A DNA stretch of 64,000 bases from Burkholderiales bacterium JOSHI_001 (GCA_000244995.1 CM001438.1:2256090-2320089); one strand, 5' to 3'. Shown: positions 7,345-17,370, counted from the stretch's first letter. Notes: generated by a model from the sequence alone, not told the origin. A program made the numbers and translations.

Positions 7345-9693
7345 GTGACTTTCCCCCCTGTTCGCCTCTGGGCTGGCCTGTGCCTGGCCGCCGGCCTGCT
7401 GATGGCCCCCACGGCACGCGCCCAGTTCGACCTGCCGCCCATCGACCGCATTGTCAAGTACGCGCCGAAGCTGCCGCTGCTGGTGATGACGGCCGACGGC
7501 GTTGAAATCGGCCAGTTCGGCGCCGAACGCCGCCAGTACGTGCCGCTGGCCCAAACCCCGCTGCAATTGCAGCAGGCCCTGCTGGCGGTGGAAGACGCGC
7601 GCTTTCGTGAACATTCGGGCATCGACCCCAAAGGCATGGCGCGTGCGGTGATGGCCATGCTCACCGGTGGGCGGCGCCAGGGTGCGTCCACCATCACCCA
7701 GCAGCTGGTGCGCACCATGCTGCTCACGCGTGAATTCACCGCCGAGCGCAAGGCCAAGGAAATCATGCTGGCGCTGAAGGTGGAGCAGGCCCTGCCCAAG
7801 GACCGCATCCTGGAGATCTACATGAACGAGATCTTCCTGGGCCAGCGTGCCTACGGTTTCGCCGCCGCGTCGCAAACCTATTTCGGCAAGCCCATGGACA
7901 AGCTCACGCTGGCCGAGTGCGCCCTGCTGGCCGGCCTGCCGCAAAACCCGTATTACGCGAACCCGCAAGCGAATGTGGAACGCGCGGTCAAGCGCCAGCG
8001 CGTGGTGCTGCAGCGCATGCGCGAAGTGGGTTTCATCACCGACAAGCAGTTGGCCGCTGCCCAGGCCGAGAAGCTGGCGCTGCGCCCGGCCGGCTCGCAG
8101 CGGGTGCACGCCGCCCATGTGGCCGAAATGGCGCGCCTGGCGGTGGTGCAGCGCTTCGGCACCGAGGCCTATTCGGCCGGCCTGCGCGTGGTGACCTCAC
8201 TGCGCGCCAGCGACCAGGAAGCCGCCCACGCCGCGCTGCGCCGTGGCGTGCTGGCCTACGACCGCAAGAGCCCCTGGCGCGGACCGGAAGATTTGGAGAG
8301 CCTGCCCGCGGGTGACGGCCCCGACATCGAACGCGCCGCCGCACAGGCCTTGAAGGACCACCGCGACGACGACCTGCTGCGCGTGGGCATCGTGCTGACG
8401 GCCAGCCCGAAGGAGGTGCGGGTGCAACTGGCCAGCGGTGAACGCGTCAGCGTGGCCGGTGACGGCCTGCGCTGGGCCCAACCGGGCCTGTCGCCCAAGG
8501 CCAAGGTCGAACTGAAGGTCCAGCGCGGCTCGGTGCTGCGCTTGACGCAGTCCGGCAAGGACCCGACCAAGGGCTGGGCCATCTCGCAGTGGCCCGACGC
8601 CCAGGCCGCGCTGGTGTCCATGGATGCACAAACGGGCCGCGTGCGCGCGCTGGTGGGGGGCTTCGACTTTGCGCGCCAGCCCTTCAACCACGTGACCCAG
8701 GGCTGGCGGCAGCCGGGCTCCAGCTTCAAACCCTTCCTGTATTCGGCAGCGCTGGAAAACCGCGTGATGCCGGCGTCGATGGTGGACGACCTGCCCTACA
8801 CCGCGGCCAATGGCTGGAGCCCGCAGAACAGCGACGGCCAGTTCGACGGTCCGCTGTCGATGCGCCAGGCCCTGGCCAAGAGCCGCAACCTGGTCAGCGT
8901 GCGCTTGCTGGAACATGTTGGCGTGCAGCGCACGCGCGACTGGGCGGCGCGTTTCGGCATCGACGCCAGCCGCCAGCCCGACAACCTGACCTTGGCGCTG
9001 GGCACCGGCAGCGTCACGCCGATGCAGATGGCGCAGGCCTACGGCGCCATCGCCAATGGCGGCTGGCGCCTGAACCCGGTGGTGATCGAGCGCATCAGCG
9101 ACGCCAATGGCAAGCTGATCTTCGAAGCCCCGCCGCCCGCGGCGCTGACCGAGGCCAACCGCGCGCTGCCCGAGCGCAACATGTTCGTCACCGCCAGCCT
9201 GCTGAACGAGGTGACGCGCAGCGGCACCGCGGCCAAGGCCCAGGCGCAACTGCACCGCAGCGACATTTACGGCAAGACTGGCACCACCAACGACGCGGTA
9301 GACGCCTGGTTCGCTGGCTTCCAGCCCAGCCTGGCCACCGTGGTGTGGGTGGGCCACGACATCCCCAAGAGCCTGGGTGAACGCGAAAGCGGCGGCGGCC
9401 TGGCGCTGCCGATCTGGATCGACTACATGGCCGCGGCGCTGAAGAACGTGCCGGTGGCGCTGCCGCCGCCGTCGCCCGGTGGCCTGGTGCGCGAGGGCGG
9501 CGACTGGCTCTACACCGAATGGCTGGGCGGCGGCTGGGTGGAGCGCATCTCGGCCGAACTGGGCACAGTGATGGCCGCGCCGCCCGCAGCGCCCGCGGCG
9601 TCGGCGGCCGAGGAGGGGGCCGCCCCGCCCACCGTCCCCATGGCCGAGCGCACCCTCGGGGCCCCTTCGGCAAACCCTGCCCTGGTCCCGTAG
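7345..9693 (+). CDS. mrcA: Penicillin-binding protein 1A, bifunctional glycosyltransferase/transpeptidase
   Basis: About 782 aa from GTG 7345 (an earlier in-frame GTG at 7285 would add 20 residues with no membrane character). An N-terminal hydrophobic anchor (WAGLCLAAGLLMAPTARA) is followed by a GT51 glycosyltransferase domain with the catalytic Glu at about residue 83 in EDARFREHSGID, then ASTITQQLVRTMLL and RKAKEIMLALKVEQ. The transpeptidase has SSFK at about 459-462, SRNLVSVRLL and KTGTTN at about 644. It polymerises and crosslinks peptidoglycan in the periplasm while anchored in the inner membrane. The C-terminal 40 residues are a Pro/Ala-rich tail. The anchor is short and ends in ARA-Q, so the start and topology are the least certain part. 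Confidence 0.9.
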   Translation: MTFPPVRLWAGLCLAAGLLMAPTARAQFDLPPIDRIVKYAPKLPLLVMTADGVEIGQFGAERRQYVPLAQTPLQLQQALLAVEDARFREHSGIDPKGMARAVMAMLTGGRRQGASTITQQLVRTMLLTREFTAERKAKEIMLALKVEQALPKDRILEIYMNEIFLGQRAYGFAAASQTYFGKPMDKLTLAECALLAGLPQNPYYANPQANVERAVKRQRVVLQRMREVGFITDKQLAAAQAEKLALRPAGSQRVHAAHVAEMARLAVVQRFGTEAYSAGLRVVTSLRASDQEAAHAALRRGVLAYDRKSPWRGPEDLESLPAGDGPDIERAAAQALKDHRDDDLLRVGIVLTASPKEVRVQLASGERVSVAGDGLRWAQPGLSPKAKVELKVQRGSVLRLTQSGKDPTKGWAISQWPDAQAALVSMDAQTGRVRALVGGFDFARQPFNHVTQGWRQPGSSFKPFLYSAALENRVMPASMVDDLPYTAANGWSPQNSDGQFDGPLSMRQALAKSRNLVSVRLLEHVGVQRTRDWAARFGIDASRQPDNLTLALGTGSVTPMQMAQAYGAIANGGWRLNPVVIERISDANGKLIFEAPPPAALTEANRALPERNMFVTASLLNEVTRSGTAAKAQAQLHRSDIYGKTGTTNDAVDAWFAGFQPSLATVVWVGHDIPKSLGERESGGGLALPIWIDYMAAALKNVPVALPPPSPGGLVREGGDWLYTEWLGGGWVERISAELGTVMAAPPAAPAASAAEEGAAPPTVPMAERTLGAPSANPALVP

Positions 9694-9715
9694 TTCGCTG
9701 GGTTAGGCTGGCGGC

Positions 9716-10219
9716 ATGGGCCGCTGGCAAACCACCTTCCACACCGCACTGGGGCGATGCCTCATCGGCTGGGGCGACGCCGGCATCCACCGCGTGCGCC
9801 TGCCCGGCGCCGGGGTGGGCGACGAGGTGGCCGGTACCATGCCCGGCTTTGTGCAACAGGCCATTGCCGGCATGCAGCAGCTGGTGGACAGCGGCCGTGC
9901 CAACTTCGACGCGCTGCCGCTGGACCTGAGCGCGGGCAGCGACTTCGAGCGCCGCGTCTGGCAACTCACCCGCCACATCCCGGCCGGCCGCACGCTGAGC
10001 TATGGCGAACTGGCCGCGCAACTGGGTGAGCGCGGCGCCGCCCGCTCGGTGGGCATGGCGCTGGGCCGCAATCCGGTGCCGCTGCTGGTGCCCTGCCACC
10101 GCGTGCTGGGCGCGGGCGGGACGCTGGTGGGCTTTTCGGCGCCTGGCGGCACGCACACCAAGGCGCGGCTGCTGGCCATCGAGCGCGCCCAGGTGGGCGA
10201 TGCACCTCAACTGTTCTGA
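9716..10219 (+). CDS. ogt: Methylated-DNA-protein cysteine methyltransferase
   Basis: 167 aa suicide repair protein that takes the methyl group from O6-methylguanine onto its active cysteine. The active site is LLVPCHRVLG, preceded by the helix-turn-helix and arginine-finger region (RTLSYGELAAQLGERGAARSVGMALGRN) and followed by GTLVGFSAPGG. The first about 75 residues form the variable N-terminal ribonuclease-like half. It stands alone, without an AraC-type Ada regulatory domain. The start ATG lies 22 bases after mrcA, and the MFS gene follows 9 bases after its stop codon, so the three may be read together. Confidence 0.93.
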   Translation: MGRWQTTFHTALGRCLIGWGDAGIHRVRLPGAGVGDEVAGTMPGFVQQAIAGMQQLVDSGRANFDALPLDLSAGSDFERRVWQLTRHIPAGRTLSYGELAAQLGERGAARSVGMALGRNPVPLLVPCHRVLGAGGTLVGFSAPGGTHTKARLLAIERAQVGDAPQLF

Positions 10220-10228
10220 TACACGACC

Positions 10229-11479
10229 ATGAACCTTGGCGAACGCAGCACCGACAGCCGCTACGCATGGGCCCGCCTGGCCCTGGCGGTGCTGGCCATG
10301 ACCATCGGCAGCGCGGCCATGTACGTGGTGGCGGTGGTGCTGCCGGCGGTGCAGGCCGAATTCGGCGTGGCGCGCGCCGACGCGTCCCTGCCCTACACGC
10401 TGCTGATGGTGGGTTTCGGCCTGGGCGGCATTGCCATGGGCAAGCTGGCTGACCGGTTCGGTGTGAGCGTGCCGCTGTCGGTGGCGGCGCTGGGCCTGGG
10501 CGGCGGCTACGCACTGGCGGCGCAGTCGCACAACATCGTCACTTTCGCCCTGGCGCATGGCCTCTTGATTGGGGGCCTGGGCGCGTCGGCCAGCTTCGCG
10601 CCGCTGGTGGCCGACACCGCGCTGTGGTTCGTCAAGCGACGTGGCATCGCGGTGGGCATCTGCGCCAGCGGCAACTACCTGGCCGGCACGATCTGGCCGC
10701 CCATCGTGCAGCAGCTGGTGCAGGCCCAGGGCTGGCGCACGGCCTACCTGGTGCTGGCCGGCGTGTGCGTGCTGACGCTGCCGGTGTTCGCCTGGCTGCT
10801 GCGCGGGCGTGCGCCCGCGCTGGCGGCCGCACCCGCTGCCACGGCAGTGGCAAGCCTTGCCTCGGCCCGGCCCTTCGGGCTGTCGATGAATGCCGCCCAG
10901 GCCCTGCTGTGCGTGGCCGGCACCGCCTGCTGCGTGGCCATGAGCATGCCCCAGGTGCACATCGTGGCCTACTGCGGCGACCTGGGCTACGGCGCCGCGC
11001 GCGGGGCCCAGATGCTGTCCTTGATGCTGGGCCTGGGCATCGTCAGCCGCCTGCTCAGTGGCGCCATCTGCGACCGCATCGGCGGCCTGCGCACCTTGCT
11101 GCTGGGCTCGGCCCTGCAGGGGCTGGCGCTGCTGCTGTTCATCCCCTTTGACGGGCTGGTCTCGCTGTACCTGATCTCGGCGCTGTTCGGCCTGTTCCAG
11201 GGCGGCATCGTGCCCAGCTACGCGATCATCGTTCGCGAACATTTCCCCGCCAGCGAGGCCGGCGCGCGCACAGGCACGGTGCTGATGTTCACGTTGTTGG
11301 GCATGGCCCTGGGCGGCTGGATGAGCGGCGCGGTGTTCGACCTCACCGGCAGCTACCGCGCGGCCTTCCTGAACGGCCTGCTGTGGAACGCGCTGAACCT
11401 GTCGATTGCCGGCTGGCTGCTGTGGCGAACGCGCGGTGGGCAGCACGGCGGTGGCCGCGCGGCGACGCAGCCGGCATGA
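10229..11479 (+). CDS. Major facilitator superfamily transporter
   Basis: 416 aa with about 12 hydrophobic segments. The loop after TM2 reads GKLADRFG, a form of the MFS motif GxLaDRxGrr, and TM8-9 carries CDRIGGLRTLLLG, the pseudo-symmetric copy. TM1 starts in ALAVLAMTIGSAAMYVVAVVLP. The substrate cannot be read from sequence; the closest overall pattern is that of MFS carriers for small organic anions. Its stop codon overlaps the start of the next gene (ATGA), so the epimerase-like protein is translationally coupled to it. Confidence 0.85.
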   Translation: MNLGERSTDSRYAWARLALAVLAMTIGSAAMYVVAVVLPAVQAEFGVARADASLPYTLLMVGFGLGGIAMGKLADRFGVSVPLSVAALGLGGGYALAAQSHNIVTFALAHGLLIGGLGASASFAPLVADTALWFVKRRGIAVGICASGNYLAGTIWPPIVQQLVQAQGWRTAYLVLAGVCVLTLPVFAWLLRGRAPALAAAPAATAVASLASARPFGLSMNAAQALLCVAGTACCVAMSMPQVHIVAYCGDLGYGAARGAQMLSLMLGLGIVSRLLSGAICDRIGGLRTLLLGSALQGLALLLFIPFDGLVSLYLISALFGLFQGGIVPSYAIIVREHFPASEAGARTGTVLMFTLLGMALGGWMSGAVFDLTGSYRAAFLNGLLWNALNLSIAGWLLWRTRGGQHGGGRAATQPA

Positions 11480-12483
11480 AGATCCTGGTGGTCGGTGGCA
11501 GCCGCTTCGTGGGCCACCACTTCGTGCAGGCGGCGCTGGCGCAGGGCCACGAACTCACGCTCTTCAACCGGGGCCAGAGCGGGCCCGCGCCGGCCGGTGT
11601 GGAACACCGCCGGGGCGACCGGCGCGTCGACCTGTCCGCACTGAAGCAGGGCCGTTGGGATGCGGTGGTGGACACCTGCGGCTACCTGCCGGCCGAGGTG
11701 GCAGCCCTGGCCGACCTGCTGCACGGCCGGGTGGGGCGCTATGTGTTCATCTCGTCGGTGTCGGTCTACGCGTCGGCCGCGAGGCCCAACGACGAAGGCT
11801 GTGCACTTGGCCACATCGACGACCCCGACACCACGGTGGTGGACGGCCGCACCTACGGGCCACTGAAGGCGCTGTGCGAAGCGCAGGTGCAGCGCCGCTT
11901 TGGCGACCTGGCTCTGGTGCTTCGCCCCGGTCTGGTGGTCGGGCCCCAGGACCCGACGCATCGATTCACCCATTGGCCGGCGCGCCTGGCGACAGCCTGC
12001 GATGGCGAAGCGGTGCTGGCCCCGGGGCGACCGTCCGACCCGATCCAGTGGATTGATGTGCGCGATTTGGCCCACTTCGCCTTGCTGGGCCTGGGCACGG
12101 CCCTGGCGGGCCCGTTCAATGTGGCCAGCGCGCCCGGCTCGGCCACGATGGGCGAGTTGTTGGCGACCTGTGCTCAGGCCGCGGGCGTGGCGCCCAGGCT
12201 GGTCTGGCACGACATGGCGGCACTGCAGGCCCAGGGCCTGGCGCCCTGGACCGACCTGCCGCTGGCGCTGCCGGACGACGACGCGCACCGTGGCTTCATG
12301 GCGCACGACACGCGCAAGGCCCTGGCGGCGGGCCTGCGCATCCGCCCGCTGGCCGACACCGTGGCCGACACGCTGGCGTGGTGGCGGTCGCTTCCGGCCC
12401 GGCCACAGACCGGCGACAGGCCTGGGCTGGATGGCGAGCGGGAAAGGGCGGTCCTGGCGGCCCTGGCGACGCGCCCGACCTGA
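11476..12483 (+). CDS. NAD-dependent epimerase/dehydratase-like protein
   Basis: 335 aa. An N-terminal Rossmann motif of the atypical extended-SDR type, MKILVVGGSRFVGHH, is followed by VVDTCGY, YVFISSVSVY and YGPLKALCE (the YxxxK dyad), then FNVASAPGS and a substrate-binding C-terminus. This arrangement is shared with CSP41/epimerase-like proteins whose substrates are mostly unknown; nucleotide-sugar or small carbonyl compounds are possible. The ATG start overlaps the MFS stop codon by one base set (ATGA), which fixes the start and implies co-expression with the transporter. The 176 bases after the stop hold no gene that I can see. Confidence 0.8.
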   Translation: MKILVVGGSRFVGHHFVQAALAQGHELTLFNRGQSGPAPAGVEHRRGDRRVDLSALKQGRWDAVVDTCGYLPAEVAALADLLHGRVGRYVFISSVSVYASAARPNDEGCALGHIDDPDTTVVDGRTYGPLKALCEAQVQRRFGDLALVLRPGLVVGPQDPTHRFTHWPARLATACDGEAVLAPGRPSDPIQWIDVRDLAHFALLGLGTALAGPFNVASAPGSATMGELLATCAQAAGVAPRLVWHDMAALQAQGLAPWTDLPLALPDDDAHRGFMAHDTRKALAAGLRIRPLADTVADTLAWWRSLPARPQTGDRPGLDGERERAVLAALATRPT

Positions 12484-12659
12484 TGCGGGGCTCCGGTGGG
12501 CCCCTGCCCGCCACCACCCGCTGAAAGCGGTGCGTCCGAGCATTCCGAATGCCATCGTTGCTGGCATTGCAACCCCCATTGATGTAAGTCTTTGCGCTTC
12601 CTGAAATTGACGTTAGCGTGCACTCCCAGCAAGGTGTGCAACGTGCAGAGGAAATGTTG

Positions 12660-14519
12660 ATGTCAGGTGTGTTGACGATGGTGCAGGCTTGTCTGTCGGC
12701 AGACAGGCCCCAGGCCGGTCATGGGCGCGGCCGAACACGCCGGTGGTGGCAAGCCGCAGCGGCGGTGTTGGCGGCGTGGGTCTGCATGCCGCTGTGGGCC
12801 GCCAATGTCATTGCCACCGAAAATGCCAAGCGCAGCGACGTCACCGCCGACTGGTGGATTCCTGACGCGCGCTATGCCAGCAAGCGCGAGATCGAGGGCT
12901 ACGCGTCGGCCACCAGCGTCAACCGCGGCGGCTCCATCAACCTGTACGTGCAGGCCAGCAGCGCCGACCCCTTCTATTCCATCCACGTCTACCGCGTCGG
13001 CTGGTACGGCGGCGTGGGCGGTCGCGAGATGGCCGGCCCCATCTGGCGCTTTCGCAGCGTGCAACCTGCCTGTGCGATGACCGACGTGCAGGCCCGCCTG
13101 GTGGAGTGCGCCTGGACCAATCCCTACACGCTGAATATCCCGGGCAACTCCGACCCGACCGACTGGGCCAGCGGCGTGTACCTGGCCAAGCTCACCGGCG
13201 GTCTCACCGGCAAGCAGAGCTACATCGTCTTCGTCGTGCGCGACGACGCCCGGCGCGCGCTGGTCAACTTCCAGAGCAGCGTCACCACCTATGCGGCCTA
13301 CAACAATTGGGGCGGCTACGACTTCTACGACACCGACAGCATCGGCGGCACACCGGCCTACAAGCTGTCCTTCAACCGGCCCTACAGCAACGGGCAACGC
13401 CACCTCAACGGCAAGGGCGCGGGGGACTTCCTGGCCTGGGAGATCAACATGCTGCGCTTCGTCGAGCGCGAGGGCTACGACGTCAAGTACAGCACCAACA
13501 TCGACACCCACAGAACGCCCCTGAAGCTGACCGACCTGCGCTTGTTCCTGTCGGTCGGGCATGACGAGTACTACACCAAGGAGATGTACGACGCACTGCA
13601 ATCGGCGCGCGACGCCGGCATCAGCCTGGGCTTCTTCGGGGCCAACAACATCTACTGGCAGGTTCGGCTGGAACGCAGCATCGCCACCGGGCGTTCCAAC
13701 CGCACGGTGGTGGCCTACAAGTACGCCACCGACCCCATCATCGCCACCAACCCCCAGCGCGCCACCACGCTGTGGCGCGACCAGGCCGTGGTGCCCATGA
13801 ACCGCCCCGAGGCGTCCCTGATCGGGGTGATGTACGACTACAACACGGTGTATGGCGACATGGTGATGGCCGACTGTGGCGACTGGCTCTGCACCGGCAC
13901 CAGCCTGAAGCCGGGTGATGTGTTGCCGGGCATGCTGGGCTACGAGGTGGACCGCGTGGCGCCGTCGTCGCCGCCCGGCACGCGGGTGCTGGCGTCTTCG
14001 CCCTATGAGGTCTGCCTGGACTACCCCACCTGCAGCCGCTTCGAGCGCCGCTTCTCCCAGGCCACGCACTACGCCGCACCCAGTGGGGCCGAGGTGTTCG
14101 CCACCGGCTCCATGCAATGGAACTGGGGCCTGGACAGCTTCAGCCCGGGCCTGCCGGCCGGCCGGGTGGACCAGCACATCGACCTGGCCAACCCCGCGGT
14201 GCAGCAGCTCACCCGCAATGTGCTGAACCGCTTCACGGCCGGCGGCTTCTTCGAGCCACCCAACATCATCTCCACCGCCGTCACCAGCGCGGGTGTGAGT
14301 TCGCTTTACCGCTACACGGTGCGGGCCACCGACCCCAACAGCGCGGATGTGCTGAGCTATTCGCTCACCCAGGCGCCCAACGGGATGGTGATCAGCGCTT
14401 CCAACGGCCTCATCCGATGGACGCCGACCAGCAGGGCATGGTCGGTGCCGGTCACGGTTCGGGTCACCGACCCGAAGGGCCTGTTCGACGAACAGTCCTT
14501 CACGATCCACGTCGACTGA
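12660..14519 (+). CDS. Secreted N,N-dimethylformamidase beta-subunit-like protein with C-terminal Ig-like domain
   Basis: 619 aa from ATG 12660, which has GAGGA 7 bases upstream; a GTG at 12618 and an ATG at 12654 are poorer. After an RR-containing basic stretch a hydrophobic segment (WWQAAAAVLAAWVCMPLWAA) gives export. The main domain (about 40-520) has the features of the DMFase beta-subunit C-terminal family: YVQASSADPFYSIHVYRVGW, YAAYNNWGGYDFYD, FLSVGHDEYYTKEM and FFGANNIYWQVRLE. The last about 90 residues (YRYTVRATDPNSADVLSYSL, then GLIRWTPT) form a cadherin/Ig-like repeat. DMFase itself is a cytoplasmic amidohydrolase; secreted relatives fused to Ig-like domains are common and unassigned. 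The gene is single, closed by a strong hairpin. Confidence 0.8.
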   Translation: MSGVLTMVQACLSADRPQAGHGRGRTRRWWQAAAAVLAAWVCMPLWAANVIATENAKRSDVTADWWIPDARYASKREIEGYASATSVNRGGSINLYVQASSADPFYSIHVYRVGWYGGVGGREMAGPIWRFRSVQPACAMTDVQARLVECAWTNPYTLNIPGNSDPTDWASGVYLAKLTGGLTGKQSYIVFVVRDDARRALVNFQSSVTTYAAYNNWGGYDFYDTDSIGGTPAYKLSFNRPYSNGQRHLNGKGAGDFLAWEINMLRFVEREGYDVKYSTNIDTHRTPLKLTDLRLFLSVGHDEYYTKEMYDALQSARDAGISLGFFGANNIYWQVRLERSIATGRSNRTVVAYKYATDPIIATNPQRATTLWRDQAVVPMNRPEASLIGVMYDYNTVYGDMVMADCGDWLCTGTSLKPGDVLPGMLGYEVDRVAPSSPPGTRVLASSPYEVCLDYPTCSRFERRFSQATHYAAPSGAEVFATGSMQWNWGLDSFSPGLPAGRVDQHIDLANPAVQQLTRNVLNRFTAGGFFEPPNIISTAVTSAGVSSLYRYTVRATDPNSADVLSYSLTQAPNGMVISASNGLIRWTPTSRAWSVPVTVRVTDPKGLFDEQSFTIHVD

Positions 14520-14555
14520 ACCGGCGGGGGCAGGGTCCCTCGGCCCGGAGAACAA

Positions 14556-14580
14556 AACGGCCCGCTGCAAGCGGGCCGTT
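14556..14580. terminator. Bidirectional terminator between the DMFase-like gene and acnB
   Basis: A 10-bp perfect stem AACGGCCCGC / GCGGGCCGTT with loop TGCAA. Short A and T runs flank the stem, so it can end both the plus-strand gene and the convergent acnB transcript. Confidence 0.75.
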
Positions 14581-14605
14581 TCCATTCAAGGGCAGCGGGG
14601 GGTGG

Positions 14606-17197
14606 TCAGACCGTCACGCCCTTGGCCGTGTCCGCGTATTCCTCGATCTTGTCGAAGTTCAGGTAGCGGTAGACGCTGGCCGAGTCCTTGTTGATGATGC
14701 CCATGGCCTCATGGTATTCGGCCACCGACGGGATCTTGCCCAGCTTGCTGGCGATGGCCGCCAGCTCGGCCGAGGCCAGGTACACATTGGTGTTCTTGCC
14801 CAGGCGGTTGGGGAAGTTGCGCGTGCTGGTGGACACCACGGTGGCGCCTTCACGCACCTGCGCCTGGTTGCCCATGCACAGGCTGCAGCCAGGCATTTCC
14901 GTGCGCGCGCCGGCGGTGCCGAAGGCGGCGTAGTGGCCTTCCTTGATCAGCTCGTCCTGGTCCATCTTGGTGGGCGGGGCCACCCACAGCTTGACCGGGA
15001 TGTCGCGCTGGCCGCCCAGCAGCTTGGCCGCGGCGCGGAAGTGGCCGATGTTGGTCATGCAGCTGCCGATGAAGGCCTCGTCGATCCTGGTGCCGGCCAC
15101 TTCGGACAGCACCTTGGCATCGTCCGGGTCGTTCGGGCAGCACAGGATGGGCTCCTTCACGTCGGCCAGGTCGATCTCGATCACCGCGGCGTACTCGGCG
15201 TCCTTGTCGGCTTCCAGCAGGGTGGGCTTGGCCAGCCATTCCTGCACCTTCTGGATGCGGCGCTCCAGGGTGCGCTTGTCGGCGTAGCCATTGGCGATCA
15301 TGTTCTTCATCAGCACGACGTTGCTGTTCAGGTACTCGATGACGGGTTCCTTGTTCAGCTTGATCGTGCAGCCCGCGGCGCTGCGCTCGGCGCTGGCGTC
15401 GGAAAGTTCAAAGGCTTGCTCCACCTTCAGGTCGGGCAGGCCTTCGATTTCCAGGATGCGGCCGCTGAAGATGTTCTTCTTGCCCGACTTGGCCACGGTC
15501 AGCAGCCCGGCCTTGATGGCGTACAGCGGGATCGCGTGCACCAGGTCGCGCAGGGTCACGCCCGGCTGCAGCTGGCCCTTGAAGCGCACCAGCACGCTTT
15601 CGGGCATGTCCAGCGGCATCACGCCGGTGGCGGCACCAAAGGCCACCAGGCCCGAGCCGGCGGGGAAGGAAATGCCGATCGGGAAGCGGGTGTGGCTGTC
15701 GCCGCCGGTGCCCACGGTGTCGGGCAGCAGCAGGCGGTTCAGCCAGCTGTGGATGACACCGTCGCCCGGGCGCAGGGCCACGCCGCCGCGGCTGCTGATG
15801 AAGGCGGGCAGTTCGCGGTGGGTCTTCACGTCCACCGGCTTGGGGTAGGCCGCGGTGTGGCAGAAGCTCTGCATCACCATGTCGGCACTGAAGCCCAGGC
15901 AGGCCAGGTCCTTCAGCTCGTCGCGGGTCATGGGGCCGGTGGTGTCCTGGCTGCCCACGGTCGTCATGCGCGGCTCGCAGTAGGTGCCCGGGCGCACGCC
16001 CTGGCCCTCGGGCAGGCCGACCGCGCGGCCCACCATCTTCTGCGCCAGCGTGAAGCCGGCCTTCGTGGCGGCCGGCGGCTGGGGCAGGCGGAAGGTGGTC
16101 GAGGCCGGCAGGCCCAGGAATTCACGCGCCTTGGCGGTGAGGCTGCGGCCGATGATCAGGTTGATGCGGCCACCCGCGCGCACTTCGTCGAACAGCACGT
16201 CGCTGCGCAGCTGGAAATTGGTGACCAGCTGGCCACCCTTCATGATCTTGCCGTCGTAGGGCAGGATGTCGATGACGTCGCCCATCTCCAGCTTGCCCAC
16301 GTCCACCTCGATGGGCAGGGCGCCGGAGTCTTCCTGGGTGTTGAAGAAGATGGGGGCGATCTTGCCGCCGAGGGTGACGCCGCCGAAGCGCTTGTTCGGA
16401 ACAAACGGGATGTCCTGGCCGGTGGCCCATATCACGCTGTTGGTGGCGCTCTTGCGGCTGGAGCCGGTGCCCACCACGTCGCCCACATAGGCCACCAGGT
16501 GGCCCTTCTTCTTCAGCTCGTCGATGAACTTCATCGGGCCGCGCTTGCCGTCTTCTTCGGGCTTGAAGGCCGCGTCGCTGCGGGTGTTCTTCAGCATCGC
16601 CAGGTAGTGCAGCGGGATGTCCGGGCGGCTCCAGGCGTCGGGGGCGGGCGACAGGTCGTCGGTGTTGGTTTCGCCGGGCACCTTGAAGACGGTGACGGTG
16701 ATGCTCTTGGGCACTTCGGGGCGGGTGGTGAACCACTCGGCGTCGGCCCAGCTCTTCATCACTTCCTGGGCCTTGGCGTTGCCGGCCTTGGCCTTGTCGG
16801 CCACGTCGTTGAAGAAGTCGAACATCAGCAGCGTCTTCTTCAGCGCTTCAGCCGCCACGCCGGCCACTTCCTTGTCGTCCAGCAGTTCGATCAGCGGGTG
16901 CACGTTGTAGCCGCCCACCATGGTGCCCAGCAGTTCGGTGGCCTTGGCCTTGCTGATCAGGCCGACCTTCAGTTCGCCATGCGCCACGGCGGCCAGGAAG
17001 CTGGCCTTGACCTTGGCCGCGTCGTCCACGCCCGGCGGCACGCGGTGGGTCAGCAGGTCCAGCAGGAAATCACCTTCACCGGCCGGCGGGTTCTTGATCA
17101 ACTCGATGGCCTCCGCGGTCTGCTGGGCAGACAGGGGCAGCGGCGGAATGCCGAGGGCGGCGCGTTCGGCCACATGTTGGCGATAGGCTTGCAGCAT
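14606..17197 (-). CDS. acnB: Bifunctional aconitate hydratase B / 2-methylisocitrate dehydratase
   Basis: 863 aa, the full AcnB length. Isomerises citrate to isocitrate in the TCA cycle and can act on 2-methylisocitrate. The N-terminal HEAT-like domain ([20 protein letters not shown]) is followed by the swivel domain ([33 protein letters not shown]) and the catalytic domains. The [4Fe-4S] ligands are visible as [12 protein letters not shown] and, 60 residues later, [10 protein letters not shown]. The upstream region carries a perfect 22-bp palindrome 55 bases before the ATG, which is also found in degenerate form by the mdh/gntR promoter. With mdh, sdhCDAB and gltA it forms a TCA-cycle neighbourhood. 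Confidence 0.97.
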   Translation of the reverse strand: MLQAYRQHVAERAALGIPPLPLSAQQTAEAIELIKNPPAGEGDFLLDLLTHRVPPGVDDAAKVKASFLAAVAHGELKVGLISKAKATELLGTMVGGYNVHPLIELLDDKEVAGVAAEALKKTLLMFDFFNDVADKAKAGNAKAQEVMKSWADAEWFTTRPEVPKSITVTVFKVPGETNTDDLSPAPDAWSRPDIPLHYLAMLKNTRSDAAFKPEEDGKRGPMKFIDELKKKGHLVAYVGDVVGTGSSRKSATNSVIWATGQDIPFVPNKRFGGVTLGGKIAPIFFNTQEDSGALPIEVDVGKLEMGDVIDILPYDGKIMKGGQLVTNFQLRSDVLFDEVRAGGRINLIIGRSLTAKAREFLGLPASTTFRLPQPPAATKAGFTLAQKMVGRAVGLPEGQGVRPGTYCEPRMTTVGSQDTTGPMTRDELKDLACLGFSADMVMQSFCHTAAYPKPVDVKTHRELPAFISSRGGVALRPGDGVIHSWLNRLLLPDTVGTGGDSHTRFPIGISFPAGSGLVAFGAATGVMPLDMPESVLVRFKGQLQPGVTLRDLVHAIPLYAIKAGLLTVAKSGKKNIFSGRILEIEGLPDLKVEQAFELSDASAERSAAGCTIKLNKEPVIEYLNSNVVLMKNMIANGYADKRTLERRIQKVQEWLAKPTLLEADKDAEYAAVIEIDLADVKEPILCCPNDPDDAKVLSEVAGTRIDEAFIGSCMTNIGHFRAAAKLLGGQRDIPVKLWVAPPTKMDQDELIKEGHYAAFGTAGARTEMPGCSLCMGNQAQVREGATVVSTSTRNFPNRLGKNTNVYLASAELAAIASKLGKIPSVAEYHEAMGIINKDSASVYRYLNFDKIEEYADTAKGVTV

Positions 17198-17251
17198 CGT
17201 GAGGCTCCGTGTGTGGGCGGTGAGGAATCTGCTCAGTGTAAACCCGAAAGT

Positions 17252-17273
17252 TCAAGTCTTATATAAGACTTGA
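17252..17273. promoter_or_regulatory. Perfect palindrome upstream of acnB, candidate GntR operator
   Basis: The core CAAGTCTTATATAAGACTTG (17253-17272) is a perfect inverted repeat and extends one base each side to 22 bp. It ends 55 bases before the acnB start codon. The same GTCTT-N4-AAGAC arrangement occurs at 24784-24797 in front of a GntR-family gene. Perfect symmetry with a four-base spacer fits a dimeric winged-helix repressor; the identity of the binder is inferred. Confidence 0.7.
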
Positions 17274-17325
17274 GATTGCCCATGTTGCCCGCTGCGGCTG
17301 ACTCGGGGCTTGTGGCGGGGCACAA

Positions 17326-17351
17326 AAAAGCCCGCGGCGAGGCGGGCTTTT
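17326..17351 (-). terminator. Rho-independent terminator after the 45-aa membrane peptide gene
   Basis: Stem AAAAGCCCGC / GCGGGCTTTT with a six-base loop; read on the minus strand it ends in six T residues. It lies 20 bases past the stop codon of the small gene at 17371-17508, separating that gene from the acnB promoter region. Confidence 0.8.
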
Positions 17352-17370
17352 GCGGGGCCTTGGTCGATGG

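Noticed and set aside
9590-9690. Pro/Ala-rich tail of PBP1A resembling the three-hairpin repeat
   Set aside because: It lacks the ordered stems and the GGCAGAGCC core; ordinary low-complexity coding sequence.
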